From Candidatus Avelusimicrobium luingense (GTDB lineage: Bacteria > Elusimicrobiota > Elusimicrobia > Elusimicrobiales > Elusimicrobiaceae): a stretch of DNA of 64,000 bases. Positions 53,192 to 60,585 of this stretch are shown one piece after another; the stretch's first letter is position 1, and the number at the start of each line of letters is the position of its first letter. The translations under genes were made by a program, and so were the position numbers. The notes beneath the pieces were generated by a model. It was given only the letters and a program-made list of their open reading frames with translations. It searched no databases and had not been told where the DNA came from. The stretch covers positions 78,577 through 142,576 of the forward strand of contig OOHK01000004.1 in assembly GCA_900315845.1 (NCBI GenBank). The letters are read 5' to 3'.

Positions 53192-53436
53192 GTTATATAT
53201 TTTTGCCTGATAATATGTCTGTTCCCACAAAACCCGTTGCTATCTAAAACATCAGAGGTAGATATGACAACCTATTTCGGAAACCTGTGGGAACTATATA
53301 TTGAAAAATATATATAGTTGGATTCGTCTTTTTGTTTTGAGGAATCATTGCCCATGTAACAACAAGGTTTCCACTATTTTTAGATTTTCCTTTCACAGCA
53401 GTAAGTTATCAACCCAAAAAATATATAACCTTCTTA
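53192..53436. repeat. Hairpin cluster flanked by imperfect inverted repeats
   Basis: GTTATATATTTTTG (from 53192) recurs inverted near 53412-53436 as GTTATATATTTTTTGG on the minus strand. Between them GTTCCCACA (53221-53229) pairs with TGTGGGAAC (53286-53294), with inner pairing GTTG/CAAC and TATCT/AGATA. An adjacent hairpin CTATATAT/ATATATAG follows. A 17-codon reading frame (53264-53317) with AGAGG 5 nt upstream lies within it. Its nature is unknown. Confidence 0.45.
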
Positions 53437-53647
53437 CGCACTAAATATGAAAATACTGAATAACTTTAAATACCCTATGGGATAATAAACTAGTGTATTC
53501 TTCAATTCGCCCTTCTGTATCGGACCGCTCATTGACGTAATGACACTAGTAGTAACTGTTGCCTTTTACTACATATAGCGCATTTTTAACAAGGCCCTCG
53601 TGCCTTGTCTTCCACGACGCTAAATATTATTTTCGTTTAACGATTGG
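53437..53647. other. Noncoding stretch with two perfect hairpins
   Basis: No convincing gene is seen. ACTAGTGT (53489-53496) pairs with ACACTAGT (53543-53550). ACAAGGC (53589-53595) pairs with GCCTTGT (53602-53608) and lies 40 bp after the stop of the 45-residue gene on the minus strand. The latter could end its transcript, though no good U-run follows. Confidence 0.4.
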
Positions 53648-53785
53648 TTAGTGGCAATGATATATTCCCGTTCTGTGATCGTAATGACACCCCCACTGAT
53701 TGGTTCTGCCACTATGAGCGTAAGCTGAAATAGCTGCCACTGTAAATATTCCAATAATTGCAAAGAATAATATTATTTTTTTCAT
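53648..53785 (-). CDS. 45-residue exported protein with a YHYH-like His/Cys motif
   Basis: The protein has a signal peptide (KKIILFFAIIGIFTVAA, cleavage probably after AYA) and a mature part of about 22 residues. That part begins HSGRTNQWGCHYDHR and ends TGIYHCH. This matches the pattern HxGRTDxxGxHxxxxTGxYHxH found in YHYH-domain proteins. Six His and two Cys in so short a mature chain suggest metal binding, an inference. An AGAAG lies about 11 nt before the ATG. The 5' region is unusually structured. Confidence 0.72.
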   Translation of the reverse strand: MKKIILFFAIIGIFTVAAISAYAHSGRTNQWGCHYDHRTGIYHCH

Positions 53786-53817
53786 TTTATGTTATCTTCT
53801 TTTTTAGTTTTTGTAGT

Positions 53818-54026
53818 GTCGTCTTCTCAATAAAAAGACGACTGCTATTTGTGAGATTCAAAGCACACAAACAGTCACCTACCTGTATGAGTTTGCACTA
53901 ATACAGGGTTAATGCTAGTAAGCACGGGTAATTAGTCCGTTCCTACTAGCATAATGCGACTGTTTTTAGCTTTGAACCTCTTTTGCTTTCGCAAAAGTGC
54001 GGCCTTTACAGGCCACTAAAAACAGT
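53818..54026 (-). promoter_or_regulatory. Structured leader candidate with mutually exclusive stems
   Basis: Upstream of the 45-residue gene, segment 53958-53969 can pair in two ways. Its GACTGTTT pairs with AAACAGTC (53869-53876), backed by GAGATTCAAAGC (53853-53864) with GCTTTGAACCTC (53969-53980, 11 of 12 pairs). Alternatively ACTGTTTTTAG (53959-53969) pairs with CTAAAAACAGT (54016-54026), 11 perfect pairs. Local hairpins are 53818-53825/53835-53842, 53882-53887/53902-53907, 53912-53920/53944-53952, 53980-53986/53991-53997 and 54001-54004/54011-54014. A riboregulator or stand-alone RNA is inferred. Confidence 0.5.
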
Positions 54027-54230
54027 ATTCAGATTGTAATTAAGCCACGTTTAAGGCTTTAATAAAACTTAAAATCTCCTTTTGGATCGTATTTTGTAAA
54101 ATCTGCCCGCTCAGTATAATGTCAATATAATTACCAATTTTGCTCATTTAAGCAGTTATATGTGAGCTTATATCAATTCTACCATAGTTTACCATAAGTG
54201 ATGGTTGGCATTTGCGCGTTGGATAGGGCG
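54027..54230. other. AT-rich noncoding stretch
   Basis: No gene is seen. A TTGACA on the minus strand (54120-54125) could be the -35 box of a transcript through the structured leader, but the -10 at 17 nt spacing (ATTTTA) is poor. Short inverted repeats GCTCA/TGAGC and AAGCC/GGCTT are present. Confidence 0.35.
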
Positions 54231-55013
54231 TTACTTTTGTTTTTGAAACGGCTTATTTAGCAAAATGTATGCCCCGGGCAATTTTTTCAATTTGGCTTTG
54301 AAATCATCATACGCATTGCGGCGGTGTTTGCGGCGAAGCACATCACGCACCAAATCGCCTTGCCAATGGGTGAGCCGTGCATATTCTTCCACAAATGCAC
54401 GTAAATCATCGTCGTTATAAAACGGTTGAATTAGGTTGCGCCGTATCAAGTTTTTAGGAAGTGGGCCGTTAAAAAAGCGGAAACGGTTAATATCTACCAG
54501 ACAAAAATGATATTGTCCGTTTTCTATGCGAAATAAGATGTTTCCCGGTGTAAAATCTTTATGCCACAACCCTTTGGCATGCATGTCGGCGGTATATTGG
54601 GCTAATGCTTTGATCAGCGCAGGGACGTCTTCGGCATCACGAATCGGACGCATATTTTCTACTTGCGCGCTTACAAAATAAGAGAAATTGATAAGCCCAC
54701 CGGTGCGGTCTAACCGATAACCATACGGCGTAGGCGTGTCAAAACCGCGCTTTAAGATTTCTTGTGCGTTGAAATAGGTTGACTGTGCCTTAGGCGTACG
54801 CCACCCGAGTGAATATAAAATGCGGTTGACGATGGGGGGGACGCAAAATTTCTTTACATTGATTTTATGCCCATTGATATCAAATACGCGAATTTGGTTG
54901 CGTGCATTATGAATAATCGTCCCGCCGGTGGAAAAAAATTCCGGCAGATTGCGAACAAAATCTTCTGACAAGGGAGCATTTTGGGCTTGTATATTTTGGC
55001 TTGTTTGTCTCAT
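54231..55013 (-). CDS. WaaP/KdkA-like lipopolysaccharide kinase
   Basis: The 260-residue protein has an atypical protein-kinase fold typical of LPS core kinases. The catalytic loop is HKDFTPGNILF, with HKD in place of HRD, and the metal-binding Asp is in CLVDINRFRF. An N-terminal glycine-containing region (FSTGGTIIHNARNQIRVF) fits the nucleotide loop. It probably phosphorylates a core sugar of lipid A at the inner face of the membrane. I chose the ATG at 55013, which has TACAAT 6 nt upstream; a longer reading crosses the divergent promoter. Confidence 0.82.
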   Translation of the reverse strand: MRQTSQNIQAQNAPLSEDFVRNLPEFFSTGGTIIHNARNQIRVFDINGHKINVKKFCVPPIVNRILYSLGWRTPKAQSTYFNAQEILKRGFDTPTPYGYRLDRTGGLINFSYFVSAQVENMRPIRDAEDVPALIKALAQYTADMHAKGLWHKDFTPGNILFRIENGQYHFCLVDINRFRFFNGPLPKNLIRRNLIQPFYNDDDLRAFVEEYARLTHWQGDLVRDVLRRKHRRNAYDDFKAKLKKLPGAYILLNKPFQKQK

Positions 55014-55019
55014 ACTTAT

Positions 55020-55025
55020 ATTGTA
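55020..55025 (-). promoter_or_regulatory. Extended -10 box of the LPS kinase gene, leaderless spacing
   Basis: On the minus strand TGCTACAAT ends 6 nt before the ATG, so the transcript is predicted to start at the codon. Confidence 0.5.
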
Positions 55026-55071
55026 GCAAACACGGTACCTAAGTAGAAAGTTTTCCTTTTCAAAAAAAAGG

Positions 55072-55100
55072 TTGACATAAATTCTAAAAAATGATAACAT
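55072..55100 (+). promoter_or_regulatory. Strong promoter of the orphan HTH gene
   Basis: A consensus TTGACA (55072-55077), a 17-nt spacer and TAACAT (55095-55100) precede the ATG by 8 nt. This is one of the best matches to a housekeeping promoter in the window. Confidence 0.75.
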
Positions 55101-55108
55101 GCTTATGT

Positions 55109-55435
55109 ATGAGTAAATATACAATACGAACTACTAGTGAAAAAGAAGAAATCATGAAGTATTACCGCGATCATGGTTGGAAAGCTGTTGATGAAAAATA
55201 TCATGTGTCGCGCGGTTCGTTTGCCCATTGGTTGGCGCGCATTAAAAATGCGAAAAAAACAGATGCTCACCCATTGGCTCGTCGGTATTTAATCCGGCCT
55301 GAAACCGTGGAATTTGTGAAACAAGTACACAAAAAAAACCCGGGTATCTCGTTAGCTGGCATCGTGGAACAAACGACGAAAAAGAGACAAAAAATTTCCC
55401 GCACAACTGTCTGGCATATTATTACCGGCAGATAA
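55109..55435 (+). CDS. Transposase-like helix-turn-helix protein, no catalytic domain
   Basis: The 108-residue protein contains two predicted helix-turn-helix units. The first, EIMKYYRDHGWKAVDEKYHVS with a recognition helix around RGSFAHWL, resembles transposase HTH domains. The second, NPGISLAGIVEQTTKKRQKIS with RTTVWHII, resembles the second HTH of IS630/IS481-type transposases. The DDE catalytic domain is absent, and the gene ends at its own stop just before a strong terminator, so this is not an obvious decay product. It could be a domesticated DNA-binding regulator. It is divergent from the LPS kinase gene. Confidence 0.75.
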   Translation: MSKYTIRTTSEKEEIMKYYRDHGWKAVDEKYHVSRGSFAHWLARIKNAKKTDAHPLARRYLIRPETVEFVKQVHKKNPGISLAGIVEQTTKKRQKISRTTVWHIITGR

Positions 55436-55453
55436 GAATAGGGATAATTATTA

Positions 55454-55484
55454 AGAGTCGCGTTCAGACGCGACTCTTTTTTTG
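55454..55484 (+). terminator. Intrinsic terminator after the HTH gene
   Basis: A perfect 10-bp stem, AGAGTCGCGT with ACGCGACTCT, and a TCAG loop are followed by seven T. Confidence 0.95.
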
Positions 55485-55534
55485 TGTAAAAGTTGCCTGG
55501 ATGCATTGATTTTTATACGATATAAATATCCCCT

Positions 55535-56119
55535 ATGAAAAAATATAACGGTTTATTATTCCCCCTAATTGCCGTTTTAGGTTGTGTTGCACTCCCGAGC
55601 AAGGCAGCAGATGCCTTGCCGCCTTCTCATGTTGAATTTTCGGCGGGAATGTATTATTCTAATTTACAAGTTAATGACCGTTCCGGCGAAAAAATGTTTG
55701 CGCGTGAAAGCGGACTATCCGTACGTGGACTTGTATATCCCGTCCGGTGGTTAGCGGTTGGGGTGGAAGGGGTGCAATTTGGACGTGAAGATTTGCCCGC
55801 CCAAAATACGTACCGGGATAAACGCCTGGGCCTATTGACTAAATGGATACTTACCCCGGATACTATCCCTGCTATTTATGTTTTACTGGGGATGGGGCAA
55901 CAGGATCAACGTGTTTCTTATCAAGATTTATGGACGAGTAAATCGCATACTCGTTATACCCAAGCCGGCCTTGGGATAGATATTCCTGTGTACCGGTATG
56001 TTTTTATCGGTGCGGAAGGACAACTGATTTATCATGCCCATCAAAAAGTGGATGATTTATTGGTGTTGAACCGCCGGTTGGAATATCTGCTTTCCTTACG
56101 TGTGGGAGTTAAGTTTTAA
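55535..56119 (+). CDS. Small outer-membrane beta-barrel protein
   Basis: The 194-residue protein has a signal peptide (cleavage probably after SKA) and alternating beta-strand patterns with aromatic girdles (HVEFSAGMYYSN, LSVRGLVYPVRWLAVGVEG, YVFIGAEGQLIYH). The chain ends with YLLSLRVGVKF, the terminal Phe typical of barrel proteins. It resembles OmpA-like eight-stranded barrels in size. Function is unknown. TATAAA lies 8 nt upstream of the ATG. It is convergent with the amidase gene, 6 bp apart. Confidence 0.75.
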   Translation: MKKYNGLLFPLIAVLGCVALPSKAADALPPSHVEFSAGMYYSNLQVNDRSGEKMFARESGLSVRGLVYPVRWLAVGVEGVQFGREDLPAQNTYRDKRLGLLTKWILTPDTIPAIYVLLGMGQQDQRVSYQDLWTSKSHTRYTQAGLGIDIPVYRYVFIGAEGQLIYHAHQKVDDLLVLNRRLEYLLSLRVGVKF

Positions 56120-56125
56120 CTTATA

Positions 56126-58066
56126 TTAACGGGCGTGCATTTCCGTTGGCGGGGCCGGGCGCAGATAGGTTGTTTTCATCGGTTTTTTGGTGCGTTTTTT
56201 AGCGGTAGTTTTTTTAACTGCCGCTTTTTTTTGCGGTAATTTTACACCATAAAAATTCAAAATACCTTCGTACAAGGCTTGCACAAGGGTTTTGCGTCCT
56301 TCCTCGGTACGGGCCATTTCTTCCTGTTCGGGTAAAATCAAGTATGCATTTTCCACCAAAATACTGGGTATTTGCGGAATGCGTGGAATAAACAAGATAT
56401 CGTTGGCAATCATACCGTTATCGGGCAATTTTACGTTTTTGGTGAACGATTGATAGACCGCTTGTGCCAACTTAAAACTATGCGGATAATTGTAATACAC
56501 CGAATAACCGCGCGGACGGGCTAACGGATTAACCGTTTCCGGTAAGGCATTATAATGCAAACTAACAAAAATATGAGCATTTTCCGCCAAGGCTTGTTCG
56601 TAACGTTCTTGCAAACTTTTGCGGTTGTTGCCGTGGCGTGTCAAAATAACCGTAGCGCCTTGTTCTTCTAACAAAGGTTTCAATTCTTCGGCGAGTGCCA
56701 AGGTGGCTTCATATTCCAAAAAACCCGTCGGGCCGATGGCACCGTCGTACGGTACTTTACGCCGCGGACTGTGTCCGGCATCTAACAAAATGCGAGCACC
56801 TGTTAATGGTTTTTTTGCAGTCGGAGTAAGTTGGGGGGTATGCATTAAATCTAATGTAAAATTTCCGTCTTCAAAATCGTAAGCATGTCCCCACGGGAGT
56901 TGGCCTTCTTTGAAATAAATTTTGAATAATACGGTGTTGGTTTGCGGTTGCGTCCATGTTGATTTTTCCAATATGGGGCTGGTAGTATCTGCCGTAAAGT
57001 TTTCGTCAAACGTTTCCGTATAATAAAAAGTTAATTCCAATCGGTTATTAAATTCATGTATGCTTACCGGTACCGCGCGTACCCCGGAAAATACGAGCCG
57101 CGTTTTATCGGGCAAAACGGTAATTGTCATTTCTTGGATATGGTTATTGGGAACGGGGGTTGTGTCGGGATTATTAAATTTATCCATTTCCAACCACGCG
57201 CTTTCTTCGTCATTGAGCCATAAACGGTACTGGTTGTTGAGCCGACCGGTAATGCGCGCGCGACCGTAAGCGCGGTAGAATGGGTACAAATTACCGCTAG
57301 CCGTTGGAATTTTACGTATTTTTACGCCGGGAGAAGTAATCTCGGCGGTACGCAACGATTCTTGTGTAGATAAAATTTTTATTTTTTCTTTCGCAGTAAT
57401 TTTGGCACTTGTTTTATCCGGCCCGTTTTTCATGCGATAAGTGACTTTGGCACTTTTCGGTTTTTGTTCCGGGTCAATAATAAATTGCGCCCGATATACA
57501 CCCGGGGTGGTGCTGCTTTCTTTTAAGGCGATATTTTTACCGTTTTTGAAACCGGATAAGGTGGCTGTTACTTGGGCTCCCGGTGTACCGCGGGCATATA
57601 GGTCTAACGTATCTCCCGGGAGCATTTCTACCGGGGTGCGCGGGAAGATTTCTTCCGGATCAAAAGCGGCTTTTTCAGTGTATATATTGATATCGGTGCC
57701 CGGAACGGTAACATGGCGTACGGCCCGAACGGTTGTGTCTTTGTTCGCGGCGGTCAGTAAAAAGGTAAATTCTCCCGGCGTAATCGGCAAAAAAGCCACG
57801 AAAGCCCCATTGTCATGAACAGGGATATTCTCTCCGTTAATATCTAACACAATGGGGGCTGCCAAGTTGACTCTTCCGAATATAAAAATAGATTTGGCAC
57901 CGCGCGATACCTTCATGTTTTCATACGGATATTGAACGGTAATAGGAGCATCGGCGGGAGCGGTTTTTTCTTGCGCGGGTAAGTAAGGGGCAATAGAAAT
58001 TTCTTGGCTGGCAGACGGTAATAAGAAAAAATAAACGGTTAAAACGGTAAAAAGTATTTTTTTCAT
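56126..58066 (-). CDS. N-acetylmuramoyl-L-alanine amidase (Amidase_3) with long N-terminal region
   Basis: The 646-residue protein has a signal peptide, about 380 residues of beta-rich domains including an SH3-like segment (VKIRKIPTASGNLYPF) and an AMIN-like segment, and a C-terminal Amidase_3 domain (about 415-605). Zinc and catalytic motifs are present: LLDAGHSPRR, EYEATLALA, VSLHYNALP and VENAYL. It cleaves the amide bond between MurNAc and the stem peptide. A basic Lys-rich tail (KKAAVKKTTAKKRTKK) follows. Only 25 bp separate its start from that of the divergent Nif3-like gene. Confidence 0.92.
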   Translation of the reverse strand: MKKILFTVLTVYFFLLPSASQEISIAPYLPAQEKTAPADAPITVQYPYENMKVSRGAKSIFIFGRVNLAAPIVLDINGENIPVHDNGAFVAFLPITPGEFTFLLTAANKDTTVRAVRHVTVPGTDINIYTEKAAFDPEEIFPRTPVEMLPGDTLDLYARGTPGAQVTATLSGFKNGKNIALKESSTTPGVYRAQFIIDPEQKPKSAKVTYRMKNGPDKTSAKITAKEKIKILSTQESLRTAEITSPGVKIRKIPTASGNLYPFYRAYGRARITGRLNNQYRLWLNDEESAWLEMDKFNNPDTTPVPNNHIQEMTITVLPDKTRLVFSGVRAVPVSIHEFNNRLELTFYYTETFDENFTADTTSPILEKSTWTQPQTNTVLFKIYFKEGQLPWGHAYDFEDGNFTLDLMHTPQLTPTAKKPLTGARILLDAGHSPRRKVPYDGAIGPTGFLEYEATLALAEELKPLLEEQGATVILTRHGNNRKSLQERYEQALAENAHIFVSLHYNALPETVNPLARPRGYSVYYNYPHSFKLAQAVYQSFTKNVKLPDNGMIANDILFIPRIPQIPSILVENAYLILPEQEEMARTEEGRKTLVQALYEGILNFYGVKLPQKKAAVKKTTAKKRTKKPMKTTYLRPAPPTEMHAR

Positions 58067-58075
58067 ACGTATAAA

Positions 58076-58085
58076 ATGATAACAT
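58076..58085. promoter_or_regulatory. Overlapping divergent -10 boxes
   Basis: TAACAT on the plus strand (58080-58085) is 6 nt before the Nif3-like start. TATCAT on the minus strand (58076-58081) is 9 nt before the amidase start. The two boxes overlap, so the -35 regions must lie inside the opposite coding sequences. Confidence 0.45.
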
Positions 58086-58091
58086 AATTAT

Positions 58092-58844
58092 ATGGGAAAT
58101 TGTGCAGATATTATTCAATTCTTAAATACTTACCTAAACAGCGCGCATATTACAGATGCCAGCCATAATGGTTTGCAAGTATCCGGTACGCCGCGGGTAG
58201 GAAAAATTGTATTTGGTGTATCTGCTTCCTTGGAACTTTTCCGCAAAGCCAAAGTGGCAGGGGCTGATTTAATTATTGTGCACCATGGGCTTTTATGGGG
58301 TCAGGAACAACCGCTTACAGGTATGTTCCGCGAGCGGGTGGCCTTTTTGCTCAAACACGATATCAACTTGGCCGCCTATCACTTGCCGCTTGATATGCAC
58401 CCGGTGGTGGGGCATAATGCGTGTTTAATGCGTGCGGTGCAAGGGTTGCAAGTGCAGCCGTTTGGAGAATACCACGGCGAGCATATTGGCTACCGCGGGG
58501 TAGTGGAAAACCGCCCCTTAACCGAACTCGTGCAAGTGTGGGAAACCCTATGCGGTACAAAAGCACAAGTGTTGCCGTTTGGGCCGTCGCACATTCACAC
58601 ATTGGGAATTGTGAGCGGCGGTGCGCATAGTATTTTACCGCAAGCCATCAACGAACATTTAGATTTATATGTTACCGGAGTGTTGGACGAACCCGTCCAA
58701 GAATGGTGCCGCGAAGGAAATATTAACTGTGTGGCATTAGGACATTATAATTCGGAAAAACCCGGTATATTAGCCCTGCAAGAATTAGTGGCTAAACATT
58801 TTAAAGTGGAAACCGAATTTATTGATATTGCAAATCCGATATAA
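58092..58844 (+). CDS. Nif3-like dinuclear metal centre protein (YbgI family)
   Basis: The 250-residue protein has the metal-binding signatures of the Nif3/DUF34 family: IIVHHGLLWG, YHLPLDMHPVVGHNA, and a late GHYNSEKPG region. HNGLQVSG near the N-terminus is also typical. It may act as a GTP cyclohydrolase-like or metal-insertase protein; the role is not settled. TAACAT lies 6 nt before the ATG. The M20 peptidase gene follows 24 bp later. Confidence 0.9.
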   Translation: MGNCADIIQFLNTYLNSAHITDASHNGLQVSGTPRVGKIVFGVSASLELFRKAKVAGADLIIVHHGLLWGQEQPLTGMFRERVAFLLKHDINLAAYHLPLDMHPVVGHNACLMRAVQGLQVQPFGEYHGEHIGYRGVVENRPLTELVQVWETLCGTKAQVLPFGPSHIHTLGIVSGGAHSILPQAINEHLDLYVTGVLDEPVQEWCREGNINCVALGHYNSEKPGILALQELVAKHFKVETEFIDIANPI

Positions 58845-58868
58845 GTAGTTAGAGGAGAAAGAAAACAA

Positions 58869-60104
58869 ATGGACACGAAGACGTTACTTAAAAAAATTGA
58901 CACATACTCACAAGAAGTCATCAAACTACAAACCAATATGATTGCTTGCCCGGCAGTTTCGCCGTCGGAAGGCGGAACGGGGGAAGGCGAAAAAGCCGCG
59001 TACTTGCTTTCGGTTATTAAAAAAATGAAATTTGACGAAGTGTTTGTCATCAATATCCCGGATGAAAAAGCGCCAACGGGTGTCCGCCCGAATATTATGG
59101 CGAAATATTACGGGGAAAATAAAGAGAAAACGTTGTGGGTTATGGCGCACATGGACGTCGTGCCTGCGGGAGATTTATCCTTGTGGAATACCGATCCGTT
59201 CAAAGCCGTTGTCAAAGGAGATAAAATTTACGGCCGCGGTTCGGAAGATAACCAACAAGGGTTGGTATCCGGCTTGCTCGCCGTGAAAGCCATGATGGAT
59301 TGTAACGTCCGTCCGCCATGCAACTATGCGTTGCTCTTAAACGCTGACGAAGAAATGGGCAGCGAATATGGATTGTTAGCCATTTTGAAGAAACATTCTC
59401 ATTTATTCGGGCCGGAAGATGTATTTTTAGTACCCGATGGCGGTAATGAAGAAGGTACCATGGTGGAAGTAGCCGAAAAAAATATGTTATGGGCTAAAAT
59501 TACGGTGCTTGGAAAGCCTACCCATGCTTCTACTCCGTTAGCCGGGGTAAATGCCCACCGCGCCGCAGCGCATTTGGTCGTAGCGTTAGATGAAAAATTA
59601 CATAAGAAGTTCCATAAGAAAGATAAACTCTTTGCGCCGGAACTTCGCAGCACTTTTGAACCGACCAAACACGAAGCCAATGTCCCTAACGTAAATACAA
59701 TCCCCGGACGGGAAGTATTTTATATGGATTGCCGTATTTTACCGCGTTATTCCAATGAAAAAGTGTTAGAAGTCATGCGTAAAATAGCGGATAAAATTGA
59801 AAAGAAATTCGGTGTTACGGTTACTATTGAAGACCCGATTAACGACGGTTCTAAACCGACCGATCCGAAACATCCGGTAGTGCAGTTGATGAAAGAATCG
59901 GTGCAAACAATCTACAAAAACAACCCGCGCATTATGGGGGTTGGCGGAGGTACCGTAGGTGCCTATTTGCGTAATGCGGGCTTCCCGGCAGTAGTATATT
60001 CTAAATTAGACGAAACCATGCACCAACCTAACGAATATTCCAGCATCAAAAATACATTAGGTGATGCCAAAGTATTTGCGTTGGTAGCGATGCGTTTTAA
60101 CTAA
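58869..60104 (+). CDS. M20 family metallopeptidase (ArgE/DapE type)
   Basis: The 411-residue cytoplasmic hydrolase shows the M20 metal ligands and catalytic residues: MAHMDVV, GRGSEDNQQG, NADEEMGSEYG, VPDGG and TMHQPNE. The dimerisation domain contains KPTHASTPLAGVNA. It probably cleaves a dipeptide or N-acyl amino acid; the exact substrate is unclear. GAGGAGA precedes the ATG. It lies between the Nif3-like and pilin genes. Confidence 0.9.
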   Translation: MDTKTLLKKIDTYSQEVIKLQTNMIACPAVSPSEGGTGEGEKAAYLLSVIKKMKFDEVFVINIPDEKAPTGVRPNIMAKYYGENKEKTLWVMAHMDVVPAGDLSLWNTDPFKAVVKGDKIYGRGSEDNQQGLVSGLLAVKAMMDCNVRPPCNYALLLNADEEMGSEYGLLAILKKHSHLFGPEDVFLVPDGGNEEGTMVEVAEKNMLWAKITVLGKPTHASTPLAGVNAHRAAAHLVVALDEKLHKKFHKKDKLFAPELRSTFEPTKHEANVPNVNTIPGREVFYMDCRILPRYSNEKVLEVMRKIADKIEKKFGVTVTIEDPINDGSKPTDPKHPVVQLMKESVQTIYKNNPRIMGVGGGTVGAYLRNAGFPAVVYSKLDETMHQPNEYSSIKNTLGDAKVFALVAMRFN

Positions 60105-60118
60105 AAAAGAGGTGTCGT

Positions 60119-60535
60119 ATGAAAAAAGGTTTTGCAGTAATTGAAATCGTGGCGATTGCGGCGGTACTTATCTTTTTATGTGTGTTTACCGTACCGAAGT
60201 TTATGTCGCTAGTGCATAAAGCGCAAGAAGGTAGCACCAAGCACCAACTCATGCGCGTACGTAGCGCTATTGCGGCCTATTACGGCGAAAACCAAGGGAT
60301 GTATCCGACGGATGATTTGTCGTGTTTAGTACCGCGGTATTTGGAAGAAATACCGCTCGCGCGCATTCCGGGATATGCTCCGTCATCCCATGTTTCCATC
60401 GGCAATTTTGAAACGGCATTTACTAAAACGGGAGGGTGGGCTTATGTCAATGACCCGGCTGATCCGCGTTTTGGTGATTTCTTTGTTAATTCCGAAAAAG
60501 AAGACAGTTACGGTAAAATGTGGCATACGCACTGA
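60119..60535 (+). CDS. Prepilin-like protein (GspG-like)
   Basis: The 138-residue protein has a very short leader (MKKG) and a processing segment FAVIEIVAIAAVLIFL with mature Glu5, less canonical than the FTLIELLVV core of the other pilin-like genes. The globular part (TKHQLMRVRSAIAAYYGENQGMYP) resembles the major pseudopilin GspG. AGAGG precedes the ATG. The prepilin peptidase gene follows, separated by a hairpin terminator. Confidence 0.83.
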   Translation: MKKGFAVIEIVAIAAVLIFLCVFTVPKFMSLVHKAQEGSTKHQLMRVRSAIAAYYGENQGMYPTDDLSCLVPRYLEEIPLARIPGYAPSSHVSIGNFETAFTKTGGWAYVNDPADPRFGDFFVNSEKEDSYGKMWHTH

Positions 60536-60538
60536 TTT

Positions 60539-60572
60539 GATCCCCGTGTTTTTATTACACGGGGATTTTTTG
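60539..60572 (+). terminator. Intrinsic terminator between pilin and prepilin peptidase genes
   Basis: A 10-bp perfect stem, ATCCCCGTGT (60540-60549) with ACACGGGGAT (60557-60566), is followed by T residues. It ends about 14 nt before the prepilin peptidase start, so partial readthrough may limit peptidase expression relative to the pilin. Confidence 0.9.
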
Positions 60573-60585
60573 CATAAGGAATAAT

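Noticed and set aside
53818..54026. tmRNA, 6S RNA, RNase P or integron attC site
   Set aside because: No tag-peptide frame or tRNA-like ends, no long central-bubble hairpin, no RNase P core sequences, and no integrase or attC core sites.
52100..54230. CRISPR array or phage attachment pair
   Set aside because: No regularly spaced direct repeats, and no duplicate of the tRNA-Leu 3' end was found at the far side.
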